NCBI RefSeq assembly: GCF_011038965.1
Contig: NZ_JAAKEB010000005.1
Coordinates: forward strand, 99,072 to 163,071
DNA: 64,000 nucleotides
Direction: 5' to 3'
DNA from: Adlercreutzia sp. ZJ141
GTDB lineage: Bacteria > Actinomycetota > Coriobacteriia > Coriobacteriales > Eggerthellaceae
The position numbers and the translations under genes were made by a program. Positions 21,701 through 28,051 of the stretch are shown piece after piece. Every line of letters starts with the position of its first letter. Positions within the stretch are counted from its first letter, which is position 1. Under the pieces are notes generated by a model, which worked only from the letters and a program-made list of their open reading frames with translations, was not told where the DNA came from and ran no database searches.

Positions 21701-24075
21701 GTCATGCCATCAATGTGGTCGGCATACCAGAAACCTGCGCGATCCTTGTTGTGGTAACTAACCTTTTCCTGAAATTCGATGGGGCTTTTTGCTATATCAA
21801 CCCAAATTTCTTTGTCTTTGTTATAGGTCGCCGTTACGTTAGCCGCAGGCATAGTGAACTGGTAAACAAGCTTAGAGTCACCAGCTGTATAGGGCTGCTC
21901 ATCTGGGATGATCTTGCCGTTATCGAGACCTTGTTTGAAATCCCATAAGCTGAAGTTCTTGGGGTTTGTTGCGCTTGTCATGAGTGTGACCGGGCTGTCT
22001 TGCTGTACCAAAACGGTGCCATCTGTTTGGCTATTCTCACCAATGGTTTTCACTGCGCCATCCGAGCCGGTATAGGTGAGACTCCAACCCGCAGGCATAG
22101 TGTTTGGCAGCTTCAAACCGTAGCTCATCACACCCCAAACAGCACTAAGTGGTGCGTTGTTCTGATGCAATTCTGTCTGATAGGCACTGAGCGTTTTATC
22201 GCCTGGCGCAAGCATGCCGCCCTCGCCATAACAGTACGTTGTCGTTCCATCAATCGCACCAGAAGCGCTCGACCAGCCACTAAAGTTTTTTGTTTCTTCG
22301 CTTGTACGTTTATCGCGCAGAATTGGCAGCTCACCCTCGGGGAGTTGCGTGAAATAACTTGTTCTCAGATAGTCACTGACATTCTTCCCGTATTCTATGG
22401 GCTTATCCGAGCTGAAGGTAATGCTACGACCACTTACTTTTACGCCCTCCACTTGGAAATTATTGAGCGAGTTATAGGTGGTGCCTCCATCAACGGAAAT
22501 CTCGAGGTTCTCATCCCCTCCTACATCCGAACCCAAAAACAACGTGATGTTGAATTTATCAGCCTCCCACTGGGCCTCCATGCTGACAACCGATTGATTG
22601 CCTTCCGTAGTGCAATCACCAAGCTCAATCGTATAGTCGCCAGCCTGCACTGTTCGTGGGTTCGTACCATTGGCAATTTTCCAACCAGTGAACTTATAGC
22701 CAAACCGGAAAGGGGTTGAAAGCGTAACGGTTGCGTTGAGCTGGGACTCTATTGTGGTTATGCGTGCGGGGAAGTTTCCGGTATCGTCCTTGTCGCTTGT
22801 GTAGACATCGGGGTCAAAGCCAAGGTTAAGCTTTACCATCACCGCACCCGGCTTCAACGCCGCTGTTAGCACGACATCTCCCTGATAGCTGCTGAGTTCG
22901 TGGGCAGCGTCGTTTGAATCCCCTATTTTCCAACCCTCAAGCACATAGCCAGGCTGCGTGTAGTCTTTAGGCAGCGGGACACTTGATTCTTGTTTATAAG
23001 TTCCAGATGCGTGATAACCAACGATGCCGGCACCATTGAAAGTGTTGCTGCTGGTACTCACACGATAGGCGTTTGGCCACGATGCATTTCCGGTTATTTT
23101 CTCCGTACCGTTTTGGTAAGTAATCGTGTAGTCGTTGTAGAAGGTTGTATTTGAAACAGACGAAATCGTTTCAATGCCCGTTATCGAAACTTGATCGACA
23201 CTGTTGGGTAAGCAGCCAACCGCCGCAACGCCGGAGAACCTATTGTTGGTCCCCGTAAGGGCGAGCTCTTTTTCGCCGCTTGTACCTGCATAACCAAACA
23301 AAGAGGCGCTTTCCACCTGGCCACTATTGAGAGAGATTGTATCAGTTGCGGAAATCGCGTTGCCATTAGCCTTAACCACTGCGTTACTCACCGTCAGAGT
23401 CTGAGCGGATATGCCCTGCCCCACATCAATAGTACCGCCATTGAGCGCAACGGTTCCTTGGCTTGTAAAGGCGCCTGTTACCGCGAGTGTACCCAAACCC
23501 GTCACAGTGAGCGTGCTGCCCGTGCCCAGTGAAATGCTTGCTACGGTAAGATTCTGATCGAGAACAATGTCAAGGTTGGCATAATCTTCCACTTCTAAAG
23601 TGCCCACCGAAGAAGCATTGGCCACCGTGAGCGTGGTCTTGTATGCGTAGGTACCGCTATCAGAAGCCGGACCCACCGGCTTCACAGTGAGGAATTGCGT
23701 CATGGTAAGACCATCCAAGAAGATGGGGATATCGGCATCGAGTGCTGCAGTATCGTTGCTCCCATCAACAGGATGATTGCCGATAACTATGCTGCGATAA
23801 TTGTTGGTACCACTGATGCTGTAACTACCAGAGCTCCGCGTAATACCCTGATTTGCATTTGTATAAAACTGTGAATTGTAAATATTCAGGTCAGTATTTT
23901 GATACGTCTCAAATGGCACCGTTGTCGCACCAGCGTCACCGCCGGTGGCGGCTTCAGCTATGACTACTTGGCCGTTGGGACTGAAGCAGGTTAGGACTAG
24001 TAAAAGAGCGAGCACTATCGAGAGCACGCGCTCAAAGGGGGTGTTTCTTTTTTCGTTCGTTTCCCTTGCCATCAT
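9799..24075 (-). CDS. Giant modular secreted protein with InlB-type B-repeats and beta-helix blocks
   Basis: 4758 residues in one open frame. An N-terminal Sec signal peptide (hydrophobic IVLALLLVLTCF, about 18-40) is followed by modules: beta-helix-like repeats (about 45-330); Listeria-Bacteroides/InlB B-repeats (GYVLEGWKI ~375, FGYKFTGWKI ~458); a segment ending FTMPAANVTATY (~742); a long beta-helix block (~880-1500); a second such segment, FTMPNSDVEVFV (~1610), and helix block (to ~2330); an InlB array with GYRFLGWYE, GYTFRGWYT, GYVFKGWFY and GYTFQGWKK (~2425-2930); a third FAMPARNVTISY (~3617) plus helix block (~3660-4230); and Ig-like C-terminal domains. There is no LPxTG, no C-terminal membrane segment and no catalytic motif I recognise, so it is probably held at the surface by other proteins. 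It is the last gene of the operon, 5 bp after a SipW-substrate-like gene. Adhesin or matrix scaffold is the best inference. Confidence 0.9.
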   Translation of the reverse strand: MMARETNEKRNTPFERVLSIVLALLLVLTCFSPNGQVVIAEAATGGDAGATTVPFETYQNTDLNIYNSQFYTNANQGITRSSGSYSISGTNNYRSIVIGNHPVDGSNDTAALDADIPIFLDGLTMTQFLTVKPVGPASDSGTYAYKTTLTVANASSVGTLEVEDYANLDIVLDQNLTVASISLGTGSTLTVTGLGTLAVTGAFTSQGTVALNGGTIDVGQGISAQTLTVSNAVVKANGNAISATDTISLNSGQVESASLFGYAGTSGEKELALTGTNNRFSGVAAVGCLPNSVDQVSITGIETISSVSNTTFYNDYTITYQNGTEKITGNASWPNAYRVSTSSNTFNGAGIVGYHASGTYKQESSVPLPKDYTQPGYVLEGWKIGDSNDAAHELSSYQGDVVLTAALKPGAVMVKLNLGFDPDVYTSDKDDTGNFPARITTIESQLNATVTLSTPFRFGYKFTGWKIANGTNPRTVQAGDYTIELGDCTTEGNQSVVSMEAQWEADKFNITLFLGSDVGGDENLEISVDGGTTYNSLNNFQVEGVKVSGRSITFSSDKPIEYGKNVSDYLRTSYFTQLPEGELPILRDKRTSEETKNFSGWSSASGAIDGTTTYCYGEGGMLAPGDKTLSAYQTELHQNNAPLSAVWGVMSYGLKLPNTMPAGWSLTYTGSDGAVKTIGENSQTDGTVLVQQDSPVTLMTSATNPKNFSLWDFKQGLDNGKIIPDEQPYTAGDSKLVYQFTMPAANVTATYNKDKEIWVDIAKSPIEFQEKVSYHNKDRAGFWYADHIDGMTPLFRDESKMLSGTKTDGTTALSIGAYFYQWNFTDKFCVTSNSVATKNQLTLVNTLTRGVYFKDVNLAMRDAYVNNAKGSLLNGVDCESSISIEQNKYTCDKVEEGLKNVDLADYANIVINNSTWQAYTTTFNFQGENNTVGAIMQDELRVSGNNINPLTLKSTGKDSGTVNLGTAFGNFDYTVSDITVTEYIKEDLTKSDFKYLFYCANQTGCKIKNAVIQAQHKNIHAGCMTDTAKEVSFTNSTADLYSICVFRTFKVINSYLRIRENARLGCIPIRLEQGAKVVIEGNLEMAYHHWADSDASEKDMEGATDDNPDNLLVVKGTFCDIPNRSWKAGTLICNNLVLGRAGGIKGGTVITNQITNQAVGFWKYDPNNHKYSYDPVGNNQTQRSQSNSDDYPFTIYHHKSEQPNTYTFSGGKIYLLGYYKTTSKTITGNDNPITAYDSTLTAMSENNPIAPFITPLFDANGDLVENPSVNTTNVEIAVRSSALTSNECVVLGNSNDYYSTRRSVEISGAEIYAAGNITFYNDTTVSGGTIYCNGSFGSKGDVTVTGGSITASVVGNAYNLKTTLKDKTIRWKRTDIQGGMVTADRIGAFEKRVSDTKVPDEKYQPKGTVTIGTNATIEGEPKIYHDVYINYIFNNTQFTNNGNKDSLRFTTTWSGDNAFATQNWSNTALSFSAPNVVGGGTGRWNWDSLNGDHPVDAISTDGIAQSTNAPLAENQKAFDRIQMKLYAVKSNYDLIFKEGASQVKGITCDDTSMMLPQTDGEKAPVPAGRNVVLTFMDSAMTQDKTVLWYIDAIGIIHSVNPTVSGNTISFTMPNSDVEVFVSDEVTLDLDIASYTLLEDGFRTEANATLERDDSTFHYLGSLVIHQGSIKEDIQYRDIDTVVDETKKLLASEQIIAPRNSKNAIIQTTNRILVDDAFDNSAGGRTVTLRRIYQNGTPTSRGIELEVGAKANFLVDGVIRTCRIYVPQGSDFGLKGKNNDRTKDAIYPTVNGDALRGDDWASIGSFKGQAGNITLQDLTILARSQGMLGSLCYSGQDSNNTVTYKNCVYKSAQNQDGDNNKNRGWYNRSYFAYRAGNVVFDGCQITLKVSKDWPGSFCDLSQNVTMQNGSRITVTDNGATETDPGRPFYLRIMNSLVIDNATLDLSLRVPDDGKTYRVYQTAWGFLPPEVKLTNNANLILEQHARLKKLVIGDSTKSDDRSAVQAGQTGTGYLLCEDIQVNSNASLEAGGIVVSGFYNGSGEFQTKDQFLNAMKKGERILDGNGNSGLVVNGGTVTAKEYITGDVNGKITVKGGTVSAPAIGTTGKLYGYTQYVPKANEEYIYTYKKIPTDATVTIEGGTVKVARPEGATEDGIVPYLGGMKTTVNISGGKVQLAEDAVLGLTNEQQTTLLNNATSHGQTPANFGSLTITGGIVEGVVSGEGDSQKGGSILMPYGTVNVSGADTAINVYDMVANCGNITIAGAIGKTYPNSYIGTDRFPGHENLGISIARRLSAQNLTIQNGSVVYAASAYANVPSGKEGSITVANIDNNRAYLYTTNAYGVIGEGAGSSSYTDTTNNPQKLPKNVYGTKVVDVHYYVRPQGSVLLDSDVNKVDNPNSASEGGLPYYTVTSGGTYSLQPASCSGYRFLGWYEYDPDMGKLGDDPVATISKENMRTVNLAAKWEKVQVTFEVQIQFANSDTATKEYDERTMQVVEGSENTYRFKEQATVAYGDKILGVDGVYLSNYMTKTLGVMEVAYNEKKVSAGDIVTADMADAFVGQNQANADSAVTPLILMVTKDGTQVVNILITLDQNKNNNNRPEDTQFNLSPGTVNNGGDDDNQVSAYIPVTSTLGNIGPFADSSTEDGLNDGLICPTAPGYTFRGWYTNSRLEGDPVTSATKISDLQSANTTTLYAKWTPNTYVVQFSAKSLGENSIPGGDNRWVTADITAPDANQGPKHELNYTWVYDTVPDKDNITLLGDGSEKIGTLPVAWREGYVFKGWFYHSKKENKDCEVTSESELDQLIIDALDVNKAYDGTNESSPTPALTLYASYRPVEVTYNLNGGVWASTEIVGDKDSPEYGQPLAGYSVDVPVGSEPTGYEKLGKVTSADSTKNYSVHSTTKDHFASTNTFDNTDYRYTLARKGYTFQGWKKAGEESVANAHYGCAPRFSDLSLVADWTPNTYSLKLHVKNDAYGTSYVSDFYNPNQSTVLIDGVTVGRPISASSTWPDKANWYAFNKGSEADTDNNKRFMLGATFAALDPGDSTNTTSESTYTKYAKAVVNMQNSKTMFSDGGTFFLPDDTKYSNDLADAVIANPTVSGSNPRFQVPDYPSGCTIPLYGVYRERSLVFIEEYVDGNGQTQSTIMHSCPWTQYSDYPQTYIKNKEGNYSSLTENNGGYALAGWYALSRTVDSGRAYPDNGNGFTNTVNQWLTNASITGTVDINVYTAYVAQDSISQDLDATANTFGEFSFPFASYVLPGSMQEGQLFYHVESKSEGLNLVDVADMDDHLYDSSWTTDGSKTYTANDTVALELKLEKTGLNSNLSPVSIVKDAGDQPAEVASQAIGKDWTLKLTLHHSKVMTETNRFPITIKYTFVKTENDTNILSSQWLKQNLTVKLQPSQYKVDYQVNLPEPEEDLKLIQPQSESKAFELLGAGESVGSGADAGAQVYRRIDTQKYGSDLLVANATLGLEGYDRAANWSYTPPGAPGAALSSLSLTQLTLGDLDPAARATELQDGKITVSAGYTPKKYALGKDTTVGDKWAITYGDGATDIDPSNDIHLNNGQSTVSYHSTVTFKPNPTTQPAEFITLTFGDPANNTIVETKRLDEYAQKKDGNYTFAMPARNVTISYNDVMELYLDEGSIELSPDGFTQAGKYESKVTWHGDYRILQCEGNNTDFHPTENTLKISGDMTTRVDNKVDSEGKSVGRTITLGNLNIESNNSIELIDAAQVTPEVTPGPTVVNLTQEGNIKAKNILVPSNTSLTLTGGYNASDASQNKTIKLAPESGRAAIGATEANPANGGITLDKVDVSMELNAPSSSSGIGSGNQAPAEGANSYGNVSITNSRIAVKESTSASSQYKGAWIGGAGVGNVSVTNMIVAEAEGSSNHNAKAIDGTSVSLENCTIGTTGRPVKEPIHAAETLNITGCNIYLQNESDLGDVSMIGTDGGTTTVSCIKTDPSKNSTIQVAYVNSGKTNKLFTGKLVIDNAKSDVTINGTQIVEVGNGNMAIEESKITQGGVSHDHGNLSLNYLLLKEKVSSATDPNSTPASLTVKSLGANKTITVQQPMEPTNSTGVTIGALTINSNAKVVLDGNLVVTEAASVAANCELVAESRPISGTGDAGCENGYGVTYQKGLSGEGSYAQTGGKLTGNADVIVKGNMTLAGVEANCASHAIGSNGGSAATTGTDGTVVPSTASTVTINGGNVTAVTIGACGAQNSTFTFVKTDGTPTIAGNLVQDHYRIAYDVGTLKLDLKDADGNSLPTVLRTQTDGAAEPVDPLNGIPANPTGDNKDKFNCWYISNGDGTTRLGLLDAEAVPSGLHGKTQLSANTASQDMSAADADGTKTLTVHAWVNPTGTALIKSGRVFTSFESGYTGKQVSVSQRGAWTAQLVSDGANVTGRDYQVTFSQSLPAGTDLTLTVLAAEKAESNTNAAPNAYYHYTVPVGGANTVKFSQFTEMGATAAAPPVLADRPIGTNETFLLSADFGELGSGVNPEASTVSFSLIPSAGAGSYTLGSSVNYTVTSVVFGAIGATSTDVKVNTAPAGDERLKGSKVYLVGTLSKTDASSFTVPLEATATLKSGGSQINGTWVNGNTVAFKLGDYGANALQKTYTFFFGGLPADSYHITWKLCAGDAPNVLNGTCSNVDQSSTYKATDAAQPSLSVACDAPRTYNALSGTDESYSVSFGCDTNASQVTVTVEKQKSPLATFETIETKVSPTISISNGKGTATAAIPATKGTYRVRFSIAGTSENDDVFYTFIVR

Positions 24076-24080
24076 CGTTC

Positions 24081-24944
24081 TTACTCCAGTGTTATTTCTG
24101 CGCCAGTGCCAGTTTTTTCGGTGCCACCGTTATAGGGTTCGGCGGTGTTTTTGAAGAACAGCAGCTTGTAGGTGGAGTTGCGCTGCGCTGTAAAGATGCC
24201 TTGCGCGCTGGTTGCTGTAGCACCCGCTGCACTTGCGTCTGTCCATGTGGACATTAGCTCATTAGTGTTGTCGGGCGAGAACCTGGTGTTGTTCCACTTC
24301 AGCGTTACATTGCCGGTGTAGTCGTTGGTTGTAACCGTTACTAAAACAGTGCCATCACCCTGATCTTCGATCGTGTAGCTGGGCACGCTGCCAGCAACCG
24401 TAAACTTCGCCGTGAGCGTCTTGACGTAGGGAGAGGTCGTTTTCACCGTCACCGTAATGGGATTGTCTGGCGAAGTCGGTTTTGTGGGGGTCACGTGAAG
24501 CACCTGTTGTGCTTTGCCATCTTCGCCCGCTGCCTTCATGAGTTGGTAACTTCCGCCCTCACCGGGATTAATCGGCGCTCCATCAGCAGTCTTCACGCTC
24601 ACCGTCGCGTTTTGGGCTGTCACCGTGTACGCAATGTCCACCTGCGAGATAAGCGCGACGTTTTCCTTCTCGTAGTTGTATAGGTAAATATCGAAGGTGT
24701 CTGCGTACGGCACCGTGTGCGAGACAGAATTGCCTTCCCCAGAGGGTTCGGCAAGGTAGTCGGAACTTATATGAAATACAGCCGATTCCATTTCGGAGCT
24801 GTAAGGGTTTTCCGTCACGTAGCGCGCCGCCACGCTGCCAACTGCTAAAGCCACCACGCAAACGATCAGCGCCGCCCATGCGACAGCACGTTTGCCGCCC
24901 TTGATGGGTGCGATCGCGGCAATCTGTCGTTTATCGTTTTGCAT
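24081..24944 (-). CDS. Secreted SipW-substrate-like protein (TasA/camelysin-like N-terminus)
   Basis: 287 residues with a short basic N-terminus, one hydrophobic segment (about 20-38) and the sequence VAARYVTENPYSS right after it, which resembles the SipW-cognate signal peptides of TasA/camelysin proteins. The following AVFHISSDYL matches the early beta strand of that family. The rest is beta-rich (two domains, second starting near PSYTIEDQGDG) with no membrane anchor or sorting signal at the C-terminus. ATG 24944 has a GAGAGAGTAGGA stretch upstream. It sits between the signal peptidase-substrate fusion and the giant protein, 5 bp before the latter, so it is probably co-expressed and may link the giant protein to the fibre. 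Function is inferred from context. Confidence 0.7.
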   Translation of the reverse strand: MQNDKRQIAAIAPIKGGKRAVAWAALIVCVVALAVGSVAARYVTENPYSSEMESAVFHISSDYLAEPSGEGNSVSHTVPYADTFDIYLYNYEKENVALISQVDIAYTVTAQNATVSVKTADGAPINPGEGGSYQLMKAAGEDGKAQQVLHVTPTKPTSPDNPITVTVKTTSPYVKTLTAKFTVAGSVPSYTIEDQGDGTVLVTVTTNDYTGNVTLKWNNTRFSPDNTNELMSTWTDASAAGATATSAQGIFTAQRNSTYKLLFFKNTAEPYNGGTEKTGTGAEITLE

Positions 24945-24976
24945 TCCTACTCTCTCTTCCGTGCTGAGGTTTCGCT

Positions 24977-25010
24977 AGCCTGCTCGGACGCACAACGCGC
25001 TGCGCAGGCT
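24977..25010 (-). promoter_or_regulatory. Intercistronic hairpin in the surface operon
   Basis: AGCCTGC (24977-24983) pairs with GCAGGCT (25004-25010) in the 75-bp gap after the peptidase-fusion gene. No U-tract follows on the minus strand, so it may adjust mRNA stability rather than end transcription. Confidence 0.4.
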
Positions 25011-25019
25011 GGCGGAGCC

Positions 25020-26672
25020 TCAGTCAATCTGCTCTGCTCTCACGGTTAACTTCACTTCCGCAACCGCACTGCGCGAAGCAAACTTCGCGTTATTTGCGCT
25101 ATCGGGCCAGCGCACGGTGAGCTTATAGGTGTCGGTGCGCCGCGAAGCAGCCTCAAAAGTTGCCGCCTGAGCCTCTGCTGTCGTCGTGCCAATCGTGGGA
25201 CCTGTGCTCGTACCGCCTTGGGAGCCTGCGCCTGCGCCGCCCGAAGAGCCCGCATCCCCATCTGTCAGCGCCACGGAAAGCACCGTGTCGACCGAATCGG
25301 TTGGGTTCGTTGGATCTGTTGGATCGGTTGGGTTAGTCGGATTTGTCGGGTTCGTCGGGTTCGTCGGGTTCGTCGGATTCGTCGGATCAGCGCCACCTGC
25401 ACCCTGGCCATCCACTTTCTCAATCGTGCAGGTAAGCGGCATGCTGCCGTTCAGCTCCACCGTGAACAAGCAACGCAGCGCCACTTCGCTCACCGCGCTG
25501 CCATTTGTGTTGCTTACCGTGAAGGTGTACGTTTTTTCGTCGCCTGGCTGTGTGATATTGAGTGAGGATAAAAGAGTACTCTTTATACCCTCCTTCGTGA
25601 ACGCGAACGCTGCCACGCGGGCGCTGTCGCTGGCGGAACCATCCGTTGCGAAACGGGCGCCCACACCCACGGCCAAACACAAGCACGCAGCCAGCGCCAA
25701 CAGCACACACATTGCCTTGGTGGCCCCTGCCGGGCGCAAGGCTTGCGAAGCCGCACCCTGTGATGCAGCGGCCTGGGAGGTGTTCGCCAGCGACACGACG
25801 GCCGACGATGTAGCGGCACAGGAAGCGTCCCGTGGCGTGACCCCCCGCGAGATATCAGCCCGCGGCACGGCGTAGGCATCCATAGTCTGCAAGGAAGGGC
25901 TTGCAGATGCGTTCGCGCGTGACCCCTGCAAAGCTTCCTTGGCGTGCGCTTGAGAAAGCTGCGCCTTCAGGCGGGATACCTCATCTTGGAGGTTGCTCAG
26001 TTGCGCTTCTTCCCTGCTGCGATGCGGACGGAATGACAACCACAGGAAAGCGACGGCAGCCAGCAGCAGCGCCGCGAACGCCGCCGGGGTTTGTAGTGCG
26101 TCAACCGCCGCACCCGCATACGGGATGCTAAACACCACCGCGCCCTGCACGGCGTTTTCGTTGATAGGATCGTCGGGTGCGTTGTTCGCGTCGCCTTGTG
26201 TGGTAAGGGTGTCGCCTTCGCTCGCAACCACCCGATGCATCACCAGGTTTTGCCCCGACTGGTACACAACGATATCGCCCACCGCGTAGCTCTCCTGCGG
26301 CCGCACAATAACCAGGTCGTCGACTTCGAGTGCTGGAGACATACTGCCCGACATAACCACTGCCACGCCAAACCCGAAGGGCATAGGCAGCGCGTCGTCC
26401 TGCGGCGCCGTGGCAATGCGGAATGCGCCGAACCCCAGCGCGGCACACAGCACCACAACAACAATGAAGCGTACCGCCGAAAGGATGCTATGCTCTTGTG
26501 CGTGGGGCTCACAGGAAACGCCGACCTCGCGAGAAACATGGAACTCACGGGACATATGGGACTCGTAGGGCACGCGGGACTCGCGGGGCGCATGAGACTT
26601 GTGGAATTCGCGAGTCTGGGCATGCTGAACCTGGGCGCGCCTGTTTCGCCGCATCGAACTACCCGCGCGCAT
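25020..26672 (-). CDS. SipW-like signal peptidase fused to its own TasA-like substrate domain
   Basis: 550 residues with two functional parts. Part one is an ER-type type I signal peptidase: TM1 about 63-87, nucleophile Ser110 in MSGSMSP, catalytic His146 in VMHRVV (His instead of Lys, as in SipW) and the GDANNAPDD box (160-168), then TM2 about 196-213. A cytoplasmic coiled-coil/linker (218-315) leads to TM3 (318-338), which is immediately followed by GARFATDGSASDSARV, the SipW-substrate cleavage context, and a beta-rich TasA-like domain (to 550) interrupted by an Asn-Pro-Thr repeat (430-459). The topology in-out-in-out puts both the protease site and the substrate outside, so release in cis or by the neighbouring peptidase is possible. 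ATG 26672 follows AAAAGGA and overlaps the preceding gene by 14 bp. The N-terminal 60 residues hold degenerate SREFHVSREV-like repeats. The protein ends in EQID, like the ATQID end of the 28145-28942 product. Confidence 0.85.
   Translation of the reverse strand: MRAGSSMRRNRRAQVQHAQTREFHKSHAPRESRVPYESHMSREFHVSREVGVSCEPHAQEHSILSAVRFIVVVVLCAALGFGAFRIATAPQDDALPMPFGFGVAVVMSGSMSPALEVDDLVIVRPQESYAVGDIVVYQSGQNLVMHRVVASEGDTLTTQGDANNAPDDPINENAVQGAVVFSIPYAGAAVDALQTPAAFAALLLAAVAFLWLSFRPHRSREEAQLSNLQDEVSRLKAQLSQAHAKEALQGSRANASASPSLQTMDAYAVPRADISRGVTPRDASCAATSSAVVSLANTSQAAASQGAASQALRPAGATKAMCVLLALAACLCLAVGVGARFATDGSASDSARVAAFAFTKEGIKSTLLSSLNITQPGDEKTYTFTVSNTNGSAVSEVALRCLFTVELNGSMPLTCTIEKVDGQGAGGADPTNPTNPTNPTNPTNPTNPTDPTDPTNPTDSVDTVLSVALTDGDAGSSGGAGAGSQGGTSTGPTIGTTTAEAQAATFEAASRRTDTYKLTVRWPDSANNAKFASRSAVAEVKLTVRAEQID
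25302..25387. repeat. 9-bp tandem repeat encoding (Asn-Pro-Thr)n
   Basis: About nine in-frame units of the type GTCGGGTTC on the plus strand encode Pro-Thr-Asn on the minus strand, with some Asp replacements. A unit of 9 bp keeps the frame, so copy-number change would alter only spacer length within the secreted part of the fusion protein. Confidence 0.85.
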
Positions 26673-28008
26673 GGTCAGCGTCCTTTTCTCGTTTGCGGCG
26701 CGCTATCACTACCACAATCAGCGCGCATGCCGCAACAGCCAGCAAACACGCCGCCACAAGCGCAAGCGCGGAATCGCCCGTTTGTGCTAGCAGACCAGCG
26801 ACGATATCTTGTGGGGTTTTCGGCGTTTCGGCGGCAGGTGACGGAGGTGCTTGCTCCGCCCGCACGAAGATGGTCGCCTTCACGCCGAAGTCTTCGAGCG
26901 CTGCGTGGTCGCCGTGCGCTGTGTCGGTAGCATCCGCTGTTGCGAGATCGGTTGCGGCTGCAGTATCTGTGTCGGTTGTATTCGCAGTGGCTCTTGCGGA
27001 CGCTGTGCCTGCGGCGGTTTGATCGGTCGCGGTAGTGGCATCCGTTGCGCTTGCGTCGCCCTGCTCGTACGCCCAGCGCCACTCGATGGCATAACCCGCT
27101 TGACGCCCAGCATCAAGCGTGGCGGTATCCAGCACGCTAACGTTTTCGCCGTGCGGCTGCCAGTCGCTTACAGAATCACCAGCCGCAGTAAGCAACCGCC
27201 ATTCCAACGGGACACCTACGGAAGATGAAGTGTCCTCTGTCGATGCGGTTGCAGCCATCGCGTCCGTTTTGCTTGCGGAAACGGCGCCGGAAGCGTCTGC
27301 GTCAGAAGTGATTGCGGGGTCGTTTGTCGAAGAGGTGTTCGTATCACCTGCGGAAGTGGTCGCACCGCCCGCAGCACCTGCGGACCATGCCTCCACTTTG
27401 AGTGAGACTTCGTAGCCCAGCGGAACCTCGGCATTGTTGCGCAGCGTGAAGTCGTAGCGGTTCGTCGTGCCCGGAGCGATGAGCTTGTCACCATCGGCGG
27501 ATGCGACCGTGTTGTTGTAGCTGCTCCGGAAAAGATCGACCTGTGTTTCGGTACTCCACACCTGCGGGGTGCCGTAGACCTGCATGGAACCGGGCTGTGC
27601 AGCGGCTGAAGGATTGCTTGCCGCATAGCCTTCGACGGTTGAACGTGCGGAAGCGGCAGAGCCATCGTTTGTTTCCGCGGAATCTGTCGATGCGGAATTA
27701 GCGCTTTTGGCAGCGGGCTGCGATGTGCTTTGCGCTGTTGTGCTGTCCTGCTCGGTGGCGACCGATGTAGCCGATACGGATGCATCGCTCACAGCAGCTA
27801 CGTCAGTTTCGGTAGCGTCGGGCACCAGAGGAATGGCACATGCGTCAGGTGCAGAAAAGCGCCCTAAGCTGCTTCCGAGCAACGTAGCAGTTAACACAAC
27901 GCCAAGCGCTGCCAGCATGCAAAGCACTGGCAGCCACGGGGTGAGGTTCTTCTTTTGAGAGTTGGCGACCTGCCCAGAGGCCGCTTGATAGATGTATGGC
28001 TTCTTCAC
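26659..28008 (-). CDS. TasA-like secreted protein with LAQTG cell-wall sorting signal
   Basis: 449 residues. An N-terminal hydrophobic segment (about 25-46) ends in SSLGRFSAPDA, similar to the SipW-substrate cleavage contexts of its neighbours. Next come an Ala/Ser/Thr-rich low-complexity linker (about 60-145), a TasA-like domain (VDLFRSSYNN, LIAPGTTNRYDFTLRNNAEV, about 155-215), a second Ala/Thr-rich region, and a C-terminal LAQTG motif (407-411) with a membrane helix and RRKRE tail. That is a variant of the LPxTG sorting signal, so a sortase would anchor it to the wall. The APGTT segment recurs in the protein encoded at 28145-28942 (VAPGTTGTGF). It may be the anchor of the fibre. The gene overlaps the next by 14 bp. 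No sortase gene is in the window. Confidence 0.8.
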   Translation of the reverse strand: MKKPYIYQAASGQVANSQKKNLTPWLPVLCMLAALGVVLTATLLGSSLGRFSAPDACAIPLVPDATETDVAAVSDASVSATSVATEQDSTTAQSTSQPAAKSANSASTDSAETNDGSAASARSTVEGYAASNPSAAAQPGSMQVYGTPQVWSTETQVDLFRSSYNNTVASADGDKLIAPGTTNRYDFTLRNNAEVPLGYEVSLKVEAWSAGAAGGATTSAGDTNTSSTNDPAITSDADASGAVSASKTDAMAATASTEDTSSSVGVPLEWRLLTAAGDSVSDWQPHGENVSVLDTATLDAGRQAGYAIEWRWAYEQGDASATDATTATDQTAAGTASARATANTTDTDTAAATDLATADATDTAHGDHAALEDFGVKATIFVRAEQAPPSPAAETPKTPQDIVAGLLAQTGDSALALVAACLLAVAACALIVVVIARRKREKDADHARG

Positions 28009-28051
28009 AGGACACCTCCTCGCAAAAAAGCGCTTTGTTCAAACCTTTATA

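Noticed and set aside
9799..24075. The giant gene as two or more genes wrongly joined
   Set aside because: There is one uninterrupted frame, and internal Met codons lack ribosome binding sites; modules repeat along its length.
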